A stretch of 64,000 nt of DNA, taken from NCBI RefSeq assembly GCF_004153685.1, contig NZ_SDQD01000003.1:186001-250000 (forward strand), read 5' to 3'. The notes beneath the pieces were generated by a model. That model was not told the origin of the DNA. It saw only the letters and a list, made by a program, of their open reading frames with translations, and ran no database searches. The position numbers and the translations under genes are program-made. Positions 53,003 through 62,590 of the stretch are shown here, one piece after another. The DNA is from Pollutimonas harenae. GTDB taxonomy: Bacteria; Pseudomonadota; Gammaproteobacteria; Burkholderiales; Burkholderiaceae_B. How positions within the stretch are numbered: the stretch's first letter is position 1; each line of letters opens with the position of its first letter.

Positions 53003-53095
53003 ATGGGAAAGATTCCAGCTGTTGCTATTTGCTTACTTCCCCTTTTCATTGCGTCTACCGCTTATGCACAATGTACTCATGAAGGGGATACTTGA
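53003..53095 (+). pseudogene. Signal-peptide-only reading frame, probable gene remnant
   Basis: The 30-codon frame MGKIPAVAICLLPLF...AQCTHEGDT consists of a good signal peptide (cleavage after AYA) and a mature part of only eight residues, including one cysteine. It reads like the beginning of a small secreted protein cut off at a TGA. The bases over its stop (ATACTTGATTTATCA, 53086-53100) recur at 53141-53155 in the next gene, which suggests loss of the rest by recombination. A true tiny secreted peptide cannot be excluded. Confidence 0.4.
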
Positions 53096-53117
53096 TTTAT
53101 CAGGTGCCGCCCTCATA

Positions 53118-53143
53118 TATGGAAAATGACTCCATTTTCCATA
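53118..53143 (+). promoter_or_regulatory. Hairpin over the start codon of the LLM oxidoreductase gene
   Basis: TATGGAAAATG (53118-53128) and CATTTTCCATA (53133-53143) are exact reverse complements around a four-base ACTC loop. The stem contains the GGA ribosome site and the ATG at 53126, so folding of the mRNA would block initiation. Confidence 0.6.
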
Positions 53144-54112
53144 CTTGATTTATCACCAATCACCGAAGGCGGCACCGCCGCGGAATCGTTCCGTAACACC
53201 CTGGATATTGCCCAGCATGGCGAAAAATGGGGTTATCAACGTTACTGGATGGCCGAACATCATGGCATGCCCGGCATTGCCAGCGCCGCCACCTCCGTGC
53301 TGATCGGACATGTTGCCGCCGGCACCAGCAGTATCCGGGTGGGAGCCGGCGGCATCATGCTTCCAAACCACTCCCCTTTGGTCATTGCCGAACAATTCGG
53401 AACACTTGAATCACTGTTCCCTGGGCGCATTGACCTGGGTCTGGGTCGTGCACCAGGGTCAGACCAGACCACCGCGCGCGCCTTGCGCCGCAATCTGGCT
53501 TCGGATGCCAACGAGTTCCCTCGCGACGTTCTGGAACTGATGGATTACTTTTCAGAGGAAGCCCACCAACCCGTACAGGCGGTACCCGGACGAGGTCTGA
53601 ATATTCCTATCTGGATCCTGGGATCCAGTCTTTTCGGTGCTCAATTGGCAGCGGCCCTGGGTCTGCCCTATGCTTTTGCCTCGCATTTTGCCCCGCAGCA
53701 AATGATGCAGGCCATTCAGATATACCGTAATACTTTCAAACCCTCGGCCCACCTGGACAAACCATATGTCATGCTGGGTTTCAATGTTTTTGCCGCCGAC
53801 ACCGACGATGAGGCACGCTACCTTGCTACCTCATGGCAACAGTCTTTTGTTAATTTGCGTAGCGGCCGTCCTACGCGTTTACCGCCGCCTATGCACAACT
53901 ATCTTGATCAGCTGGGCCCGGCAGCGCAAGATCTGCTTGATCATGTGCTGTCATGCTCTGCCATCGGCGCGCCCGATACCGTTGCCAAACAACTTAAGGC
54001 CTTCATTGACAAGACCGGCGCCGACGAACTCATGATCACATCAAATATGTTCGATCACGCCGCGCGACTGCGCTCATACGAAATCACTGCCGAAGTACGC
54101 AGCACGCTTTAG
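53126..54112 (+). CDS. LLM-class flavin-dependent oxidoreductase (luciferase-like)
   Basis: The 328-residue TIM-barrel flavin enzyme opens [22 protein letters not shown], a start typical of the MsnO8/YhbW group of luciferase-like monooxygenases. ERWGYxRYWxAEHHxM appears as [17 protein letters not shown], and [14 protein letters not shown] is the flavin-phosphate region. It uses reduced flavin supplied by another enzyme; the substrate is unknown. Initiation is overlapped by an 11-bp hairpin. A 26-bp palindrome at 54177-54202 follows. Confidence 0.9.
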   Translation: MTPFSILDLSPITEGGTAAESFRNTLDIAQHGEKWGYQRYWMAEHHGMPGIASAATSVLIGHVAAGTSSIRVGAGGIMLPNHSPLVIAEQFGTLESLFPGRIDLGLGRAPGSDQTTARALRRNLASDANEFPRDVLELMDYFSEEAHQPVQAVPGRGLNIPIWILGSSLFGAQLAAALGLPYAFASHFAPQQMMQAIQIYRNTFKPSAHLDKPYVMLGFNVFAADTDDEARYLATSWQQSFVNLRSGRPTRLPPPMHNYLDQLGPAAQDLLDHVLSCSAIGAPDTVAKQLKAFIDKTGADELMITSNMFDHAARLRSYEITAEVRSTL

Positions 54113-54176
54113 CCCTCCAAGCGGCACCCGTATGGCCAAACGGGTATGGCGGCTTACAATAGGGTATTGCCATGTT

Positions 54177-54202
54177 CAGACGCCCTGCATGCAGGGCGTC
54201 TG
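54177..54202 (+). terminator. 26-bp palindrome between LLM gene and YggS gene
   Basis: CAGACGCCCTGCA is followed directly by its exact reverse complement, then CTATTT. It is a probable terminator of the LLM gene, located 19 bp before the YggS start codon. Confidence 0.65.
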
Positions 54203-54221
54203 CTATTTCGAGTACGTCAAC

Positions 54222-54974
54222 ATGAATCAAGACAGTTCCATAGCATCTCGCCTTGCCCAGGTCCAGGATAGGATTCGCAATGCTGCCCTCAAGGTCGGGC
54301 GCGCCGCAGATTCGGTCACGCTATTGCCTGTCAGCAAAACTTTTGGCGAAGAGGCCATACGTGAAGCCGTCAAGGCTGGGGTCCGGCGTTTCGGCGAGAA
54401 CAAGGCTCAGGAAATCCGTAGCAAATATGAACCACTGGCCGACTGCGGCATAGAGTGGGTCATGATAGGTCATCTGCAAACCAACAAAGCCAAAGATGTG
54501 GCCCGTATGGCTTCTGAAATCCAGTCCCTCGATCGCATCGATCTTGCCATTGCGCTAGACCGCCGTCTACAACAAGAAGGCCGCGCCATCGATGCGCTGG
54601 TGCAGGTAAAGACCTCATCAGAACCCAGCAAATACGGCCTGCCTCCCGAAGAGCTACCCGGTTTCCTGCGTCAGGTCGCGCGCGACCTCCCCACCTTGCG
54701 CATCAAGGGCTTGATGACTCTGGCCATCAATGCCAAGGACGAAGCCGCCGTACGTGCGTGCTTCCGAAAACTACGCGACTTACGCGACCAAATGCGCCAG
54801 GAGGCCATTGCCGGCATCGAACTTGATCGCCTGTCCATGGGCATGAGCGGCGACTTTGAAATCGCCGTCGAGGAAGGTTCCACCGAAGTACGTATAGGCA
54901 CAGCCATCTTTGGTGGCCGCATCTACGGAGACGACTATTACTGGCCGGAAAACCCTGCTGCTGCCCGTCGATAA
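54222..54974 (+). CDS. YggS-family PLP homeostasis protein
   Basis: The 250-residue PLP-binding barrel is of the alanine-racemase N-terminal type. VTLLPVSKTFGEEAIREAV contains the PLP lysine, and WVMIGHLQTNKAKDVA and LSMGMSGDFEIAVEEGSTEVRIGTAIFG are family landmarks. These proteins balance free PLP and have no known catalytic reaction. The ATG at 54222 is chosen because the upstream start at 54132 would read through the palindrome. Its last 37 bp overlap the convergent methyltransferase gene. Confidence 0.93.
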   Translation: MNQDSSIASRLAQVQDRIRNAALKVGRAADSVTLLPVSKTFGEEAIREAVKAGVRRFGENKAQEIRSKYEPLADCGIEWVMIGHLQTNKAKDVARMASEIQSLDRIDLAIALDRRLQQEGRAIDALVQVKTSSEPSKYGLPPEELPGFLRQVARDLPTLRIKGLMTLAINAKDEAAVRACFRKLRDLRDQMRQEAIAGIELDRLSMGMSGDFEIAVEEGSTEVRIGTAIFGGRIYGDDYYWPENPAAARR

Positions 54975-55678
54975 ATCAGCAGACGACCTTTATACGCCTC
55001 AGTCGGTACACCGCTTACATCAACATCTGCTTTGTCGTGCAGGTGTTCGTCAATCGTTAACTCAAACCCAAAAGAGGCCATCTGCCGATTGAAAGCGGGC
55101 CGATGACCCCGGTTAGGATCGACGATCCATACTTCTGCGCTGGGTAAAGCGTGGTCATCAATAAAATCGGCTAGTTTTGCAGGCATATCGCGATCATAAA
55201 GCAGGTCACTGCCCATGATCAGGTCATAGCGTGCCGACAGGACCTCGACGCCCATATCGATGAGTTCGGACGAAATAAGCCCTCCACCCCACTGCCCATG
55301 TCGATACTTCAGTACATCCAGATCATTAAGCTGCAGATTATGATCAAGAAAAGTGGAGGCTAGAGGGTGACAGTCACTGGCTGTTACGCGTGCCCCACGT
55401 CTGTGTCCAACCAGGCTGGCCAGGGCGAGGCCACAGCCGATCTCTAGAATGCGCTCGTTCTGACAGACCGGTCGTTGTGCCATGCGCGCAGCCAACTGTA
55501 TGCCTGAAGGCCAAAGCATGCCGAATAAGGGCCACGCGGCGGAGCAAATTCCCAGCCGCTGCGCGACTCCTGTGGGGTCATGATATTGCTGACGATCAAG
55601 CAAAGACCTGATAAGTAGATCTTCGACGCCGGCAACGGCGATACGCTCGAGCTTGGTTTGATAGCCCAGCGCCGTCAT
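54938..55678 (-). CDS. Class I SAM-dependent methyltransferase (METTL21-like)
   Basis: The 246-residue product has the SAM motif I ILEIGCGLALASLVGHRRGARV followed by the acidic motif TASDCHPLA, and later DLIMGSDLLYDRDM, which matches the lysine-methyltransferase (METTL21/nicotinamide N-methyltransferase-like) group. A protein or small-molecule target is possible, and the substrate is unknown. It is convergent with, and overlaps, the yggS-like gene by 37 bp. Confidence 0.83.
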   Translation of the reverse strand: MTALGYQTKLERIAVAGVEDLLIRSLLDRQQYHDPTGVAQRLGICSAAWPLFGMLWPSGIQLAARMAQRPVCQNERILEIGCGLALASLVGHRRGARVTASDCHPLASTFLDHNLQLNDLDVLKYRHGQWGGGLISSELIDMGVEVLSARYDLIMGSDLLYDRDMPAKLADFIDDHALPSAEVWIVDPNRGHRPAFNRQMASFGFELTIDEHLHDKADVDVSGVPTEAYKGRLLIYRRAAAGFSGQ

Positions 55679-55710
55679 GAAAATAACTTATTGAAAAATA
55701 TAAAAAAATT

Positions 55711-55730
55711 AGCCATACACCAGTATGGCT
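55711..55730 (-). terminator. Rho-independent terminator of nudC
   Basis: An 8-bp stem (AGCCATAC 55711-55718 with GTATGGCT 55723-55730, ACCA loop) is followed on the minus strand by AATTTTTTTATA. It lies 80 bp past the nudC stop. Confidence 0.8.
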
Positions 55731-55809
55731 CAAATCTCTGACTTTGGCTAATACAGACCTGCAACGGTGCATGCCTGCGGCGGCTGCAGTACACGCAGAT
55801 ATTGACAAT

Positions 55810-56571
55810 CTATGGCAGATTTGCCCGAACCAAACGGCCCGCAATGGACTCGAGCATAGGGATATCGGGTAGCGCATCGCCCGGTCCGAACCAGCGCGCA
55901 TCGGCAATTTCGTCTTCCTGAATGCTTAGTTCTCCGCTGACATACTCTGCGGTATAAGCAATCATGAGCGAATGCGGAAATGGCCACGACTGGCTACCAA
56001 AATAACGCAAGTCATTGACCTCAAGACCAACCTCTTCCAGCACCTCTCGGTGAATGGCATCTTCGATGCTTTCGCCCGCCTCGACAAAGCCTGCCAGCGC
56101 GGTGTAGCGTGCCGTCGCATAGGTTGCATGACGCGCCAGAAGAATTTGATTACCCCGCTTGATGAGCACCATCATTGCTGGTGATATGCGCGGATAAGCA
56201 GAAAAACCGCATGCGGGGCAGTGAAAACAGAGTTCTTTTTCTGACTTGCGCATGGGCGTCGCGCACACACCGCAATAACGATGAGTACGTATCCACTCCG
56301 ACACCTGAAATGCACGTCCTGCCAGCGCGCCATATTCACCTAGCTCGGCCAGTACGGCCCTGAGCTTGCGAAAGGCAAAACCGGCTGGCGCTTCGGCATC
56401 GCGGGCAACATGACAAGTACGATGACTGCAATCTGCGGTAACCCATAAAGGCTGAAGTGCATCGGCTGCAGCACCCACACACGTGCAGACATCAGCCTCT
56501 GGAAAGGCTATGCTGGATTCATGCAAGAGGATCTCGTCGCCCCGGAAAATAAAATTCACGTTGTCTCCCAA
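55810..56571 (-). CDS. nudC: NAD(+) diphosphatase / RNA NAD-decapping hydrolase NudC
   Basis: NudC hydrolyses NADH and removes NAD caps from RNA. The 253-residue product has the zinc ribbon CGVCATPMRKSEKELCFHCPACG. The Nudix box is GFVEAGESIEDAIHREVLEEVG. The family motif normally written SQPWPFPxS appears as SQSWPFPHS, with one Pro-to-Ser change. The gene is monocistronic with a clear terminator. Confidence 0.93.
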   Translation of the reverse strand: MGDNVNFIFRGDEILLHESSIAFPEADVCTCVGAAADALQPLWVTADCSHRTCHVARDAEAPAGFAFRKLRAVLAELGEYGALAGRAFQVSEWIRTHRYCGVCATPMRKSEKELCFHCPACGFSAYPRISPAMMVLIKRGNQILLARHATYATARYTALAGFVEAGESIEDAIHREVLEEVGLEVNDLRYFGSQSWPFPHSLMIAYTAEYVSGELSIQEDEIADARWFGPGDALPDIPMLESIAGRLVRANLP

Positions 56572-56638
56572 ATAATCGATGCGATAGCATCATACTCCTG
56601 CACGAGTGGCAGCACGCCAGGCGCCATGTCCGGCAAGC

Positions 56639-57565
56639 TCAGGCGCCAAGAAAGCGTTCTACCGCATGGGCCAGGATGGCTGGCTGGTCAAGATGAACCA
56701 TATGCCCACAGTCACTGATTTTCATGCGCTCAAACGACTTCAGCTTGCTCAAACGACCTTCAAATTCTTGACGTGTGTAACGCCCATCCTTCCAATGGGT
56801 CTGATCAGCTTGATCACCTTCCACCCACAGGACCTGTGCGTCAATGGACTCCCAGGTTGCAAGAGCTTCATCACATCGATACAAGATCGGATTCACACGC
56901 TTATGTGCGGCATCAGCGACCACATGCCAACAACCGTCTTCTTTGCGCTCGGCCCATTGCTGTGCCAGCCAGACCGCAAAGCCTTCCTCCATATGCGGAC
57001 TACGCCTCATCAGCTTATCGACTACTTCCTGCAGATTTGAAAACGTCCGAATCGACACCGGTGCTTTCAATTGTGCAAGCCAGTGAGCGAGTCGGGCCGG
57101 CGCTTCGGATGGCTGTGTACGTGCAAGCCCGAACCCTTCGACATTGATCAGGCGACGAATACGCCCGGGGCACGTCCCCGCGTACATCATCGCGATGTTA
57201 CCGCCCATACTGTGGCCAAGAAGATCTATAGGGGCTTCAGGCGAGACGTGGTCGATGATTGCATCGAGGTCTGCGTAATAATCGTAAAACCAGTAGCCAT
57301 CCTGAAGATGCGAAGCACGGCTTCCTCCGAAGCCTCGCCAGTCGAGAGCAATGACATCCCGGCCTGCACCAAGATAATCCACACAGCGCTGAAACGAGGC
57401 GCCCACGTCCATCCAGCCATGTACAAGAAGAAAAGGAGGCGCATTGAATGCAGCATTTTTTTGTGCGGACCACCGCCGAATGCGATACGACACACCGCCC
57501 CTGATCCGGACTTGCTCGATCGTGCTTGCCCTATGGGGAGAATACAAAGATGTTTTGTTGCTCAT
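56639..57565 (-). CDS. Alpha/beta hydrolase
   Basis: The 308-residue alpha/beta-hydrolase fold protein has the oxyanion region PFLLVHGWMDVGASFQ and the nucleophile elbow LLGHSMGGNIAMMYAG (Ser). The acid may lie near VLWVEGDQAD and the catalytic His in SDCGHMVHLDQPA. The substrate is unknown. It is 67 bp upstream of nudC in the same direction. Confidence 0.9.
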   Translation of the reverse strand: MSNKTSLYSPHRASTIEQVRIRGGVSYRIRRWSAQKNAAFNAPPFLLVHGWMDVGASFQRCVDYLGAGRDVIALDWRGFGGSRASHLQDGYWFYDYYADLDAIIDHVSPEAPIDLLGHSMGGNIAMMYAGTCPGRIRRLINVEGFGLARTQPSEAPARLAHWLAQLKAPVSIRTFSNLQEVVDKLMRRSPHMEEGFAVWLAQQWAERKEDGCWHVVADAAHKRVNPILYRCDEALATWESIDAQVLWVEGDQADQTHWKDGRYTRQEFEGRLSKLKSFERMKISDCGHMVHLDQPAILAHAVERFLGA

Positions 57566-57762
57566 GATGTGCTTTCAAGCTTTGTTGGCCGCCGCTACAC
57601 AGATGCTGGATCTATGCGACGGCTTCTGAACGGCCTGCATACACGCAGCAATCAAAATCGGTGCGGCAAGCCTGCATGATTGCTATCGTAGCAGTCCTCT
57701 GCGCAACGCGAGATGGTTTTCCAAGTCTCGAAGAATAAGGTGCAATAACTGGATAGAGATGC

Positions 57763-58332
57763 TCAGCGATAGGGCAAACGCCTGTCAAATTCAGCCAGCT
57801 CATCGCGTGCCCGGCGCAGACGGCGATCCAGGCGCTGAAGTTCGCTGCGCAAGCGGCGCCGTGCCTCCGCGTCTTTTTCTTCATCCAGCTCGCGTTGCAA
57901 TCGGCGTGACTGACTATTAAGTCGGTCGACACGTTGCTCGGCATCGTACGCCGCTCGCCCTTGGCGGTAATACATCAGAAACGGATCTTCGAGCCTGGCC
58001 GGACATACATTCCCATAAGAATGCCCAGCCCGCCCTTCTGCCACCGCATTGGCGGGCCTGCAATATTGCATGAGACCTTGATCGTAGCCTTTGCGATATT
58101 GCACGATGTCGGGCACAACGCCCACACTGGAGCAGGCCTCGCGATGATCCACCACACGTGCTGCCGAGTAGCCACGACGACCGTCCTTATACCCTTGATC
58201 CACCCAGTCTGCGGTGAGGCATTCGCCTTCACTCATGGTGGCGCAGCCTGACACGACAAAGAGGGCCAGGATACCCAGGCTAAGCCCGAGTACTCTACGT
58301 CGCCCGTCATATTTACGCATAAACAGATACAT
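57763..58332 (-). CDS. DUF2799 lipoprotein with C-terminal coiled coil
   Basis: The 189-residue product has a lipoprotein signal with lipobox VSGC (Cys 29). A DUF2799 region follows: CLTADWVDQGYKDGRRGY, then YRKGYDQGLMQYC. A C-terminal charged coiled coil runs through about residues 130-185, rich in R, E and L. The family is a periplasm-facing lipoprotein of unknown function. Translation could start at the second ATG (58320), which gives a more usual signal length. Confidence 0.8.
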   Translation of the reverse strand: MYLFMRKYDGRRRVLGLSLGILALFVVSGCATMSEGECLTADWVDQGYKDGRRGYSAARVVDHREACSSVGVVPDIVQYRKGYDQGLMQYCRPANAVAEGRAGHSYGNVCPARLEDPFLMYYRQGRAAYDAEQRVDRLNSQSRRLQRELDEEKDAEARRRLRSELQRLDRRLRRARDELAEFDRRLPYR

Positions 58333-58618
58333 GAGGCCTGCTATTCAATAGAGTATCGTCCCATGCTAGAAGAAACCGCTCTCGCTGACACCCTGCAAAT
58401 GAAGGGGGGAAATCCGGTTTTCCCTAGCCAAGCTACGAGAAGCTTAAACAATGAATTGAAAGTAGTGCGCTTCTCAAAGCCTTATTGAGTGACTCTTACT
58501 ACAATGTCATTTCGTATGCACGCAAGTCTTTCGTATATTTCTGAACAAAAGCAGTGCCTGGCTACCAAAGCTTTGCCAAATACCCAGCAAAAAATAAACA
58601 TAACTCATTGATTTCTTA
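58333..58618. other. Intergenic region before mutS
   Basis: These 286 bp separate the divergent DUF2799 and mutS genes. The part next to mutS is A+T-rich and must hold its promoter. I see no convincing gene, RNA or operator in it. Confidence 0.4.
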
Positions 58619-61234
58619 ATGACTAAATCAGACACCAGCAGCCACACCCCCATGATGCAGCAATATTTGCGATTAAAAGCCGAAGCCGGCTCGCACCTAT
58701 TGTTCTATCGCATGGGTGACTTCTATGAAATGTTTTACGAAGACGCCGAGCGCGGCGCTCGTCTGCTCAATCTGACACTCACTAAACGGGGTACCTCCAA
58801 TGGTGCACCCATACCCATGGCCGGGGTACCCTTCCATGCGATGGAAGGCTACCTGGCCCGGCTAGTGGCCCTGGGAGAATCCATCGCCATTTGCGAGCAG
58901 ATCGGTGATCCGGCTACAAGCAAAGGACCGGTCGAACGCAAGATAGTACGCATTGTCACACCGGGCACATTGACTGACGAGGCCTTGCTGCCGGCCAAGG
59001 CAGACCGCATGATTGCGGCAATATTCACAAGCCGCGCCAACCGGACCGAACGCAGCGGACTGGCCTGGATGAACCTGGCCAGCGGTGAGTTCCGGGTTAC
59101 CGAGTGTGCACCAGACATGCTCGACACCGAGCTGCACCGTATTGAACCCGCCGAGATGCTCTGTGCAGAAAGCCGACGCCCCGGCGACGGTAACGGCATG
59201 GCCGTTACCGCACTGCCCGACTGGCACTTTGAGAGTGACGGTGCACGCGACGTCCTGCACCGGCACTTTGCTGTAGATACGCTGGCAGGCTTTGGTCTGG
59301 CCGATTTACCCGTAGCCACTTGCGCGGCGGGTGCCTTGCTGCGCTATGTAAGTCGCACGCAAGCACAATCACTCTCTCACATTCAGACCATACGCGTCGA
59401 CCAGGCTGGCGAATACGTTGTGCTTGATCCGGTTACACGCAAGAACCTGGAGCTGACGGAAACCATTAGCGGAGAGAGTGCTCCTACACTGTTCTCGACT
59501 CTGGATCACTGCCAAACGCCTATGGGCAGCCGCCTGCTGCGGCGCTGGATACACCATCCCCTGCGCGATAACACACCGGCGCAGCAACGCCAGCAAGTCA
59601 TCGCCACCTTTCTTTCGGCACCGCCAGGCGACGACGCCCTGAATGCCCTGGCACCGCTGGACACATTGCGCCACATGCTGGAGCGCTACCCGGATCTGGA
59701 GCGTATTGCCACACGCATTGCCCTGCGCTCGGTACGCCCTCGCGAACTGGCCAGCCTGCGCGAAGCGCTGGCGCTGCTGCCCGATGTCGCTCAGCATTTG
59801 TTGCAGGCTTTCGTTCACGAGCCAGCACTGGATGCGTTTATACAAAACCTCAGCCTGGATCCGGAAATCGCCCATCTGCTGCAAAAGGCCATAGACCCGG
59901 AGCCCGCCTTGTTGATACGCGAAGGCGGCGTCATTGCCACTGGCTTCGACAGTGAGCTGGATGAATTGCGCCGTCTGGCGAGCGACAGCGGAGAATTCCT
60001 GCTTGAACTGGAAGCGCGGGAACGTGAACGCACCGGCATCCCAACCTTGCGCGTCGAATACAACCGTGTGCACGGATTCTATATTGAAGTGTCGCGTGGC
60101 CAGGCCGACAAGGTACCCGCAGAATACCGTCGCCGGCAAACACTGAAGAATGCAGAGCGCTACATTACACCCGAGCTCAAAACCTGGGAAGACAAGGTCT
60201 TGTCAGCCAAGGATCGCAGTCTGAGCCGCGAGAAGTGGTTGTTTGAAAACTTGCTGGAGCAATTGGCGGACTATGCATCCGCATTATCACAATGCGCGAC
60301 CACACTGGCCGAGGTCGACGCCTTGGCGGCGCTGGCCGAACATGCCCAGGCCAATGACTGGACAGCGCCGGAGCTGCTTGAGGGTAATGAAATCCTGATT
60401 GAGGCTGGCCGCCACCCCGTTGTCGAGCACAGCATAGAACGGTTCACGCCCAACGATTGCGAACTGGGCCCGCAACGACGCATGCTGCTGATCACCGGCC
60501 CCAATATGGGCGGTAAATCAACTTATATGCGGCAGGTAGCGCTGATTGCCCTACTGGCGCGTATAGGCAGTTTTGTGCCGGCACGCCTGGCACGCATAGG
60601 CAGGCTCGATCGTATCTTTACCCGTATCGGTGCGGCTGACGATTTGGCGGGCGGGCGGTCCACCTTCATGATGGAAATGACCGAAGCGGCATCCATTTTG
60701 TCGGCCAGCACGCCACAAAGCCTGGTGTTGATGGATGAAATCGGCCGAGGAACCTCCACCTACGACGGCCTGGCCCTGGCCTGGTCCATCGCCCACCGCC
60801 TGCTCAGCCATAACCAGGCGCTGACCCTGTTCGCCACACACTACTTCGAAATCACGCGCCTGCCGGCCGAGGCCCCTGGAGCCGCCAATGTGCACCTGGC
60901 CGCCGCAGAATCATCATCCGGCATTGTATTTCTGCACGAGGTTCAGCCAGGCCCAGCCAGCCGCAGCTACGGCATACAAGTGGCTCAACGCGCGGGCATC
61001 CCGGCTGCCGTTATCCGTCACGCCAGCCGGGAGCTATCGCGCCTGGAGGCGCAAGGCGCACCCACACCGCAGCTAGACCTTTTTTCCGCTGCGGCCGACG
61101 CCGATGATGCAACAAGCAATACCAGCGAAGGCGACTCGGCCCTGAAAGCAGCTTTGAACGACATAGACCCCGACCAGTTGACGCCCCGCGAAGCACTGGA
61201 TTTACTTTATCGCTTGCGTAACGAGCACCTCTAA
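58619..61234 (+). CDS. mutS: DNA mismatch repair protein MutS
   Basis: MutS binds mismatches and starts methyl-directed repair with MutL. The 871-residue product has the mismatch-reading motif GDFYEMF with Phe 35 and Glu 37. The connector and core domains follow, then the ATPase with Walker [10 protein letters not shown] at 627-635 and the DEIGRGTST Walker B region. The C-terminal [12 protein letters not shown] is the tetramerisation segment. The stop shares a base with the start of the next gene (TAATG). Confidence 0.98.
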   Translation: MTKSDTSSHTPMMQQYLRLKAEAGSHLLFYRMGDFYEMFYEDAERGARLLNLTLTKRGTSNGAPIPMAGVPFHAMEGYLARLVALGESIAICEQIGDPATSKGPVERKIVRIVTPGTLTDEALLPAKADRMIAAIFTSRANRTERSGLAWMNLASGEFRVTECAPDMLDTELHRIEPAEMLCAESRRPGDGNGMAVTALPDWHFESDGARDVLHRHFAVDTLAGFGLADLPVATCAAGALLRYVSRTQAQSLSHIQTIRVDQAGEYVVLDPVTRKNLELTETISGESAPTLFSTLDHCQTPMGSRLLRRWIHHPLRDNTPAQQRQQVIATFLSAPPGDDALNALAPLDTLRHMLERYPDLERIATRIALRSVRPRELASLREALALLPDVAQHLLQAFVHEPALDAFIQNLSLDPEIAHLLQKAIDPEPALLIREGGVIATGFDSELDELRRLASDSGEFLLELEARERERTGIPTLRVEYNRVHGFYIEVSRGQADKVPAEYRRRQTLKNAERYITPELKTWEDKVLSAKDRSLSREKWLFENLLEQLADYASALSQCATTLAEVDALAALAEHAQANDWTAPELLEGNEILIEAGRHPVVEHSIERFTPNDCELGPQRRMLLITGPNMGGKSTYMRQVALIALLARIGSFVPARLARIGRLDRIFTRIGAADDLAGGRSTFMMEMTEAASILSASTPQSLVLMDEIGRGTSTYDGLALAWSIAHRLLSHNQALTLFATHYFEITRLPAEAPGAANVHLAAAESSSGIVFLHEVQPGPASRSYGIQVAQRAGIPAAVIRHASRELSRLEAQGAPTPQLDLFSAAADADDATSNTSEGDSALKAALNDIDPDQLTPREALDLLYRLRNEHL

Positions 61235-62421
61235 TGAATATTGACCAGCCCTTAACCTTACTTGGCGGACTGACGCCACACGCCTTCATGCGTGATTACT
61301 GGCAACGCAAACCACTGCTTATACGACAGGCCATCCCGGGCTTCAAGCCATCGCTATCCATCTCTGACATCCGCAAGCTGGTCCGGCGCGAGGAGGTTGA
61401 GTCACGGCTGATTTGGCACGATGCCAAAGGCTGGGGCATGAAAACCGGCCCCTTTTCACGCCTGCCATCCGCCAGCCGCTCCAACTGGACCTTATTGGCG
61501 CAAAGCGTTGACCTGCACGACGATGCCACCGCCAGCCTAATGCAACAGTTTCGCTTTATTTCTGATGCGCGACTGGATGACGCCATGATCAGCATCGCTA
61601 CAGATGGCGGCGGCGTAGGGCCACACTTCGACAGCTACGATGTTTTCCTGCTTCAGGCGCATGGGCAGCGGCGCTGGCGCATCAGCCAGCAAGACGACCT
61701 GACGCTGGAAGAAGGCCTGCCACTCAAAATTCTGAAGCATTTCAAGGCGGAAGAAGAGTTTGTGCTCGAACCCGGCGACATGCTGTATCTGCCGCCTCAT
61801 GCTGCCCACGACGGTATCGCTCAAGGCGACTGCATGACGATTTCCATAGGCTTTCGCGCCCCCACTCAGGCCACGCTGGCCAGCGGCATGCTGGAAGCTG
61901 CCAACGATCAGATCATGGCCAATCTGGGCGATACCGGCGGCCTGTATGCGCTTCCCGTCATTCGAGGCCCCGTTCTGGCGCAAACCTACAAAGACGCCGG
62001 CACGCCAGCCACCACCCAACCGGCAGCCTTGCCGCAAGAACTCATAGACGCCACCCTCAAGGCCATCAATAAAATCAAGTTTGATGCGGCACTGGCCGAA
62101 CGCTTTTTGGGTCAATGGCTGACCGAACCACCCGGCAACGCGTACTTCGAGGAGGGCGATCAGGACATCGATCTTTCCCAAGGCCTGCCCGCAGATGGCC
62201 GCCTGGTGCTGGACCGCTGTACTCGCCTGATGTATCGCAAACGGCAATTGTTCATTAATGGTGAAGTGGCTCATGTGCCTGCGACCACAGCCATGCAGAG
62301 GCTGGCCGATACGCGTGAAATCGAGTGCGGCACCCCATTCGCCAAAAAATTGAAACCAAATGAGTTGCAGGCACTAGGCGAATGGCTGGAAGAAGGCTGG
62401 TTGCACTATACAGCTGACTAA
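61234..62421 (+). CDS. Cupin/JmjC-type ribosomal protein uL16 arginine hydroxylase (RoxA/YcfD family)
   Basis: The 395-residue Fe(II)/2-oxoglutarate oxygenase is of the ribosomal oxygenase family, which hydroxylates an arginine of L16. The metal motif HxD is GPHFDSYD (His 131, Asp 133), and the distal histidine is in LPPHAAHDG (189-192). The N-terminal DYWQRKPLLIRQAIPG is characteristic. It is coupled to mutS by a one-base overlap. A G+C-rich stem-loop follows. Confidence 0.9.
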   Translation: MNIDQPLTLLGGLTPHAFMRDYWQRKPLLIRQAIPGFKPSLSISDIRKLVRREEVESRLIWHDAKGWGMKTGPFSRLPSASRSNWTLLAQSVDLHDDATASLMQQFRFISDARLDDAMISIATDGGGVGPHFDSYDVFLLQAHGQRRWRISQQDDLTLEEGLPLKILKHFKAEEEFVLEPGDMLYLPPHAAHDGIAQGDCMTISIGFRAPTQATLASGMLEAANDQIMANLGDTGGLYALPVIRGPVLAQTYKDAGTPATTQPAALPQELIDATLKAINKIKFDAALAERFLGQWLTEPPGNAYFEEGDQDIDLSQGLPADGRLVLDRCTRLMYRKRQLFINGEVAHVPATTAMQRLADTREIECGTPFAKKLKPNELQALGEWLEEGWLHYTAD

Positions 62422-62428
62422 GCTCGCA

Positions 62429-62464
62429 GCCCGCCAAGGGCCGTCGCGGCCGGCTTTGGCGGGC
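62429..62464 (+). terminator. G+C-rich stem-loop after the uL16 hydroxylase gene
   Basis: GCCCGCCAA (62429-62437) pairs with TTGGCGGGC (62456-62464), with an inner GGCC/GGCC pairing. It lies 8 bp past the stop. No strong T-run follows, but the stem is very stable. The A+T-rich DNA at 62475-62530 behind it probably holds the promoter of the flavoprotein gene. Confidence 0.6.
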
Positions 62465-62590
62465 CTGCAGCACCGGCATATACGCATGAATATATAAACA
62501 TATAAGAGATATAGAAATAATAATCTTATCGTTCGTTCGCGGTGCCAAGCTTCATAGAATGGGCATGAATCCATTATCCATGAGCACGCT

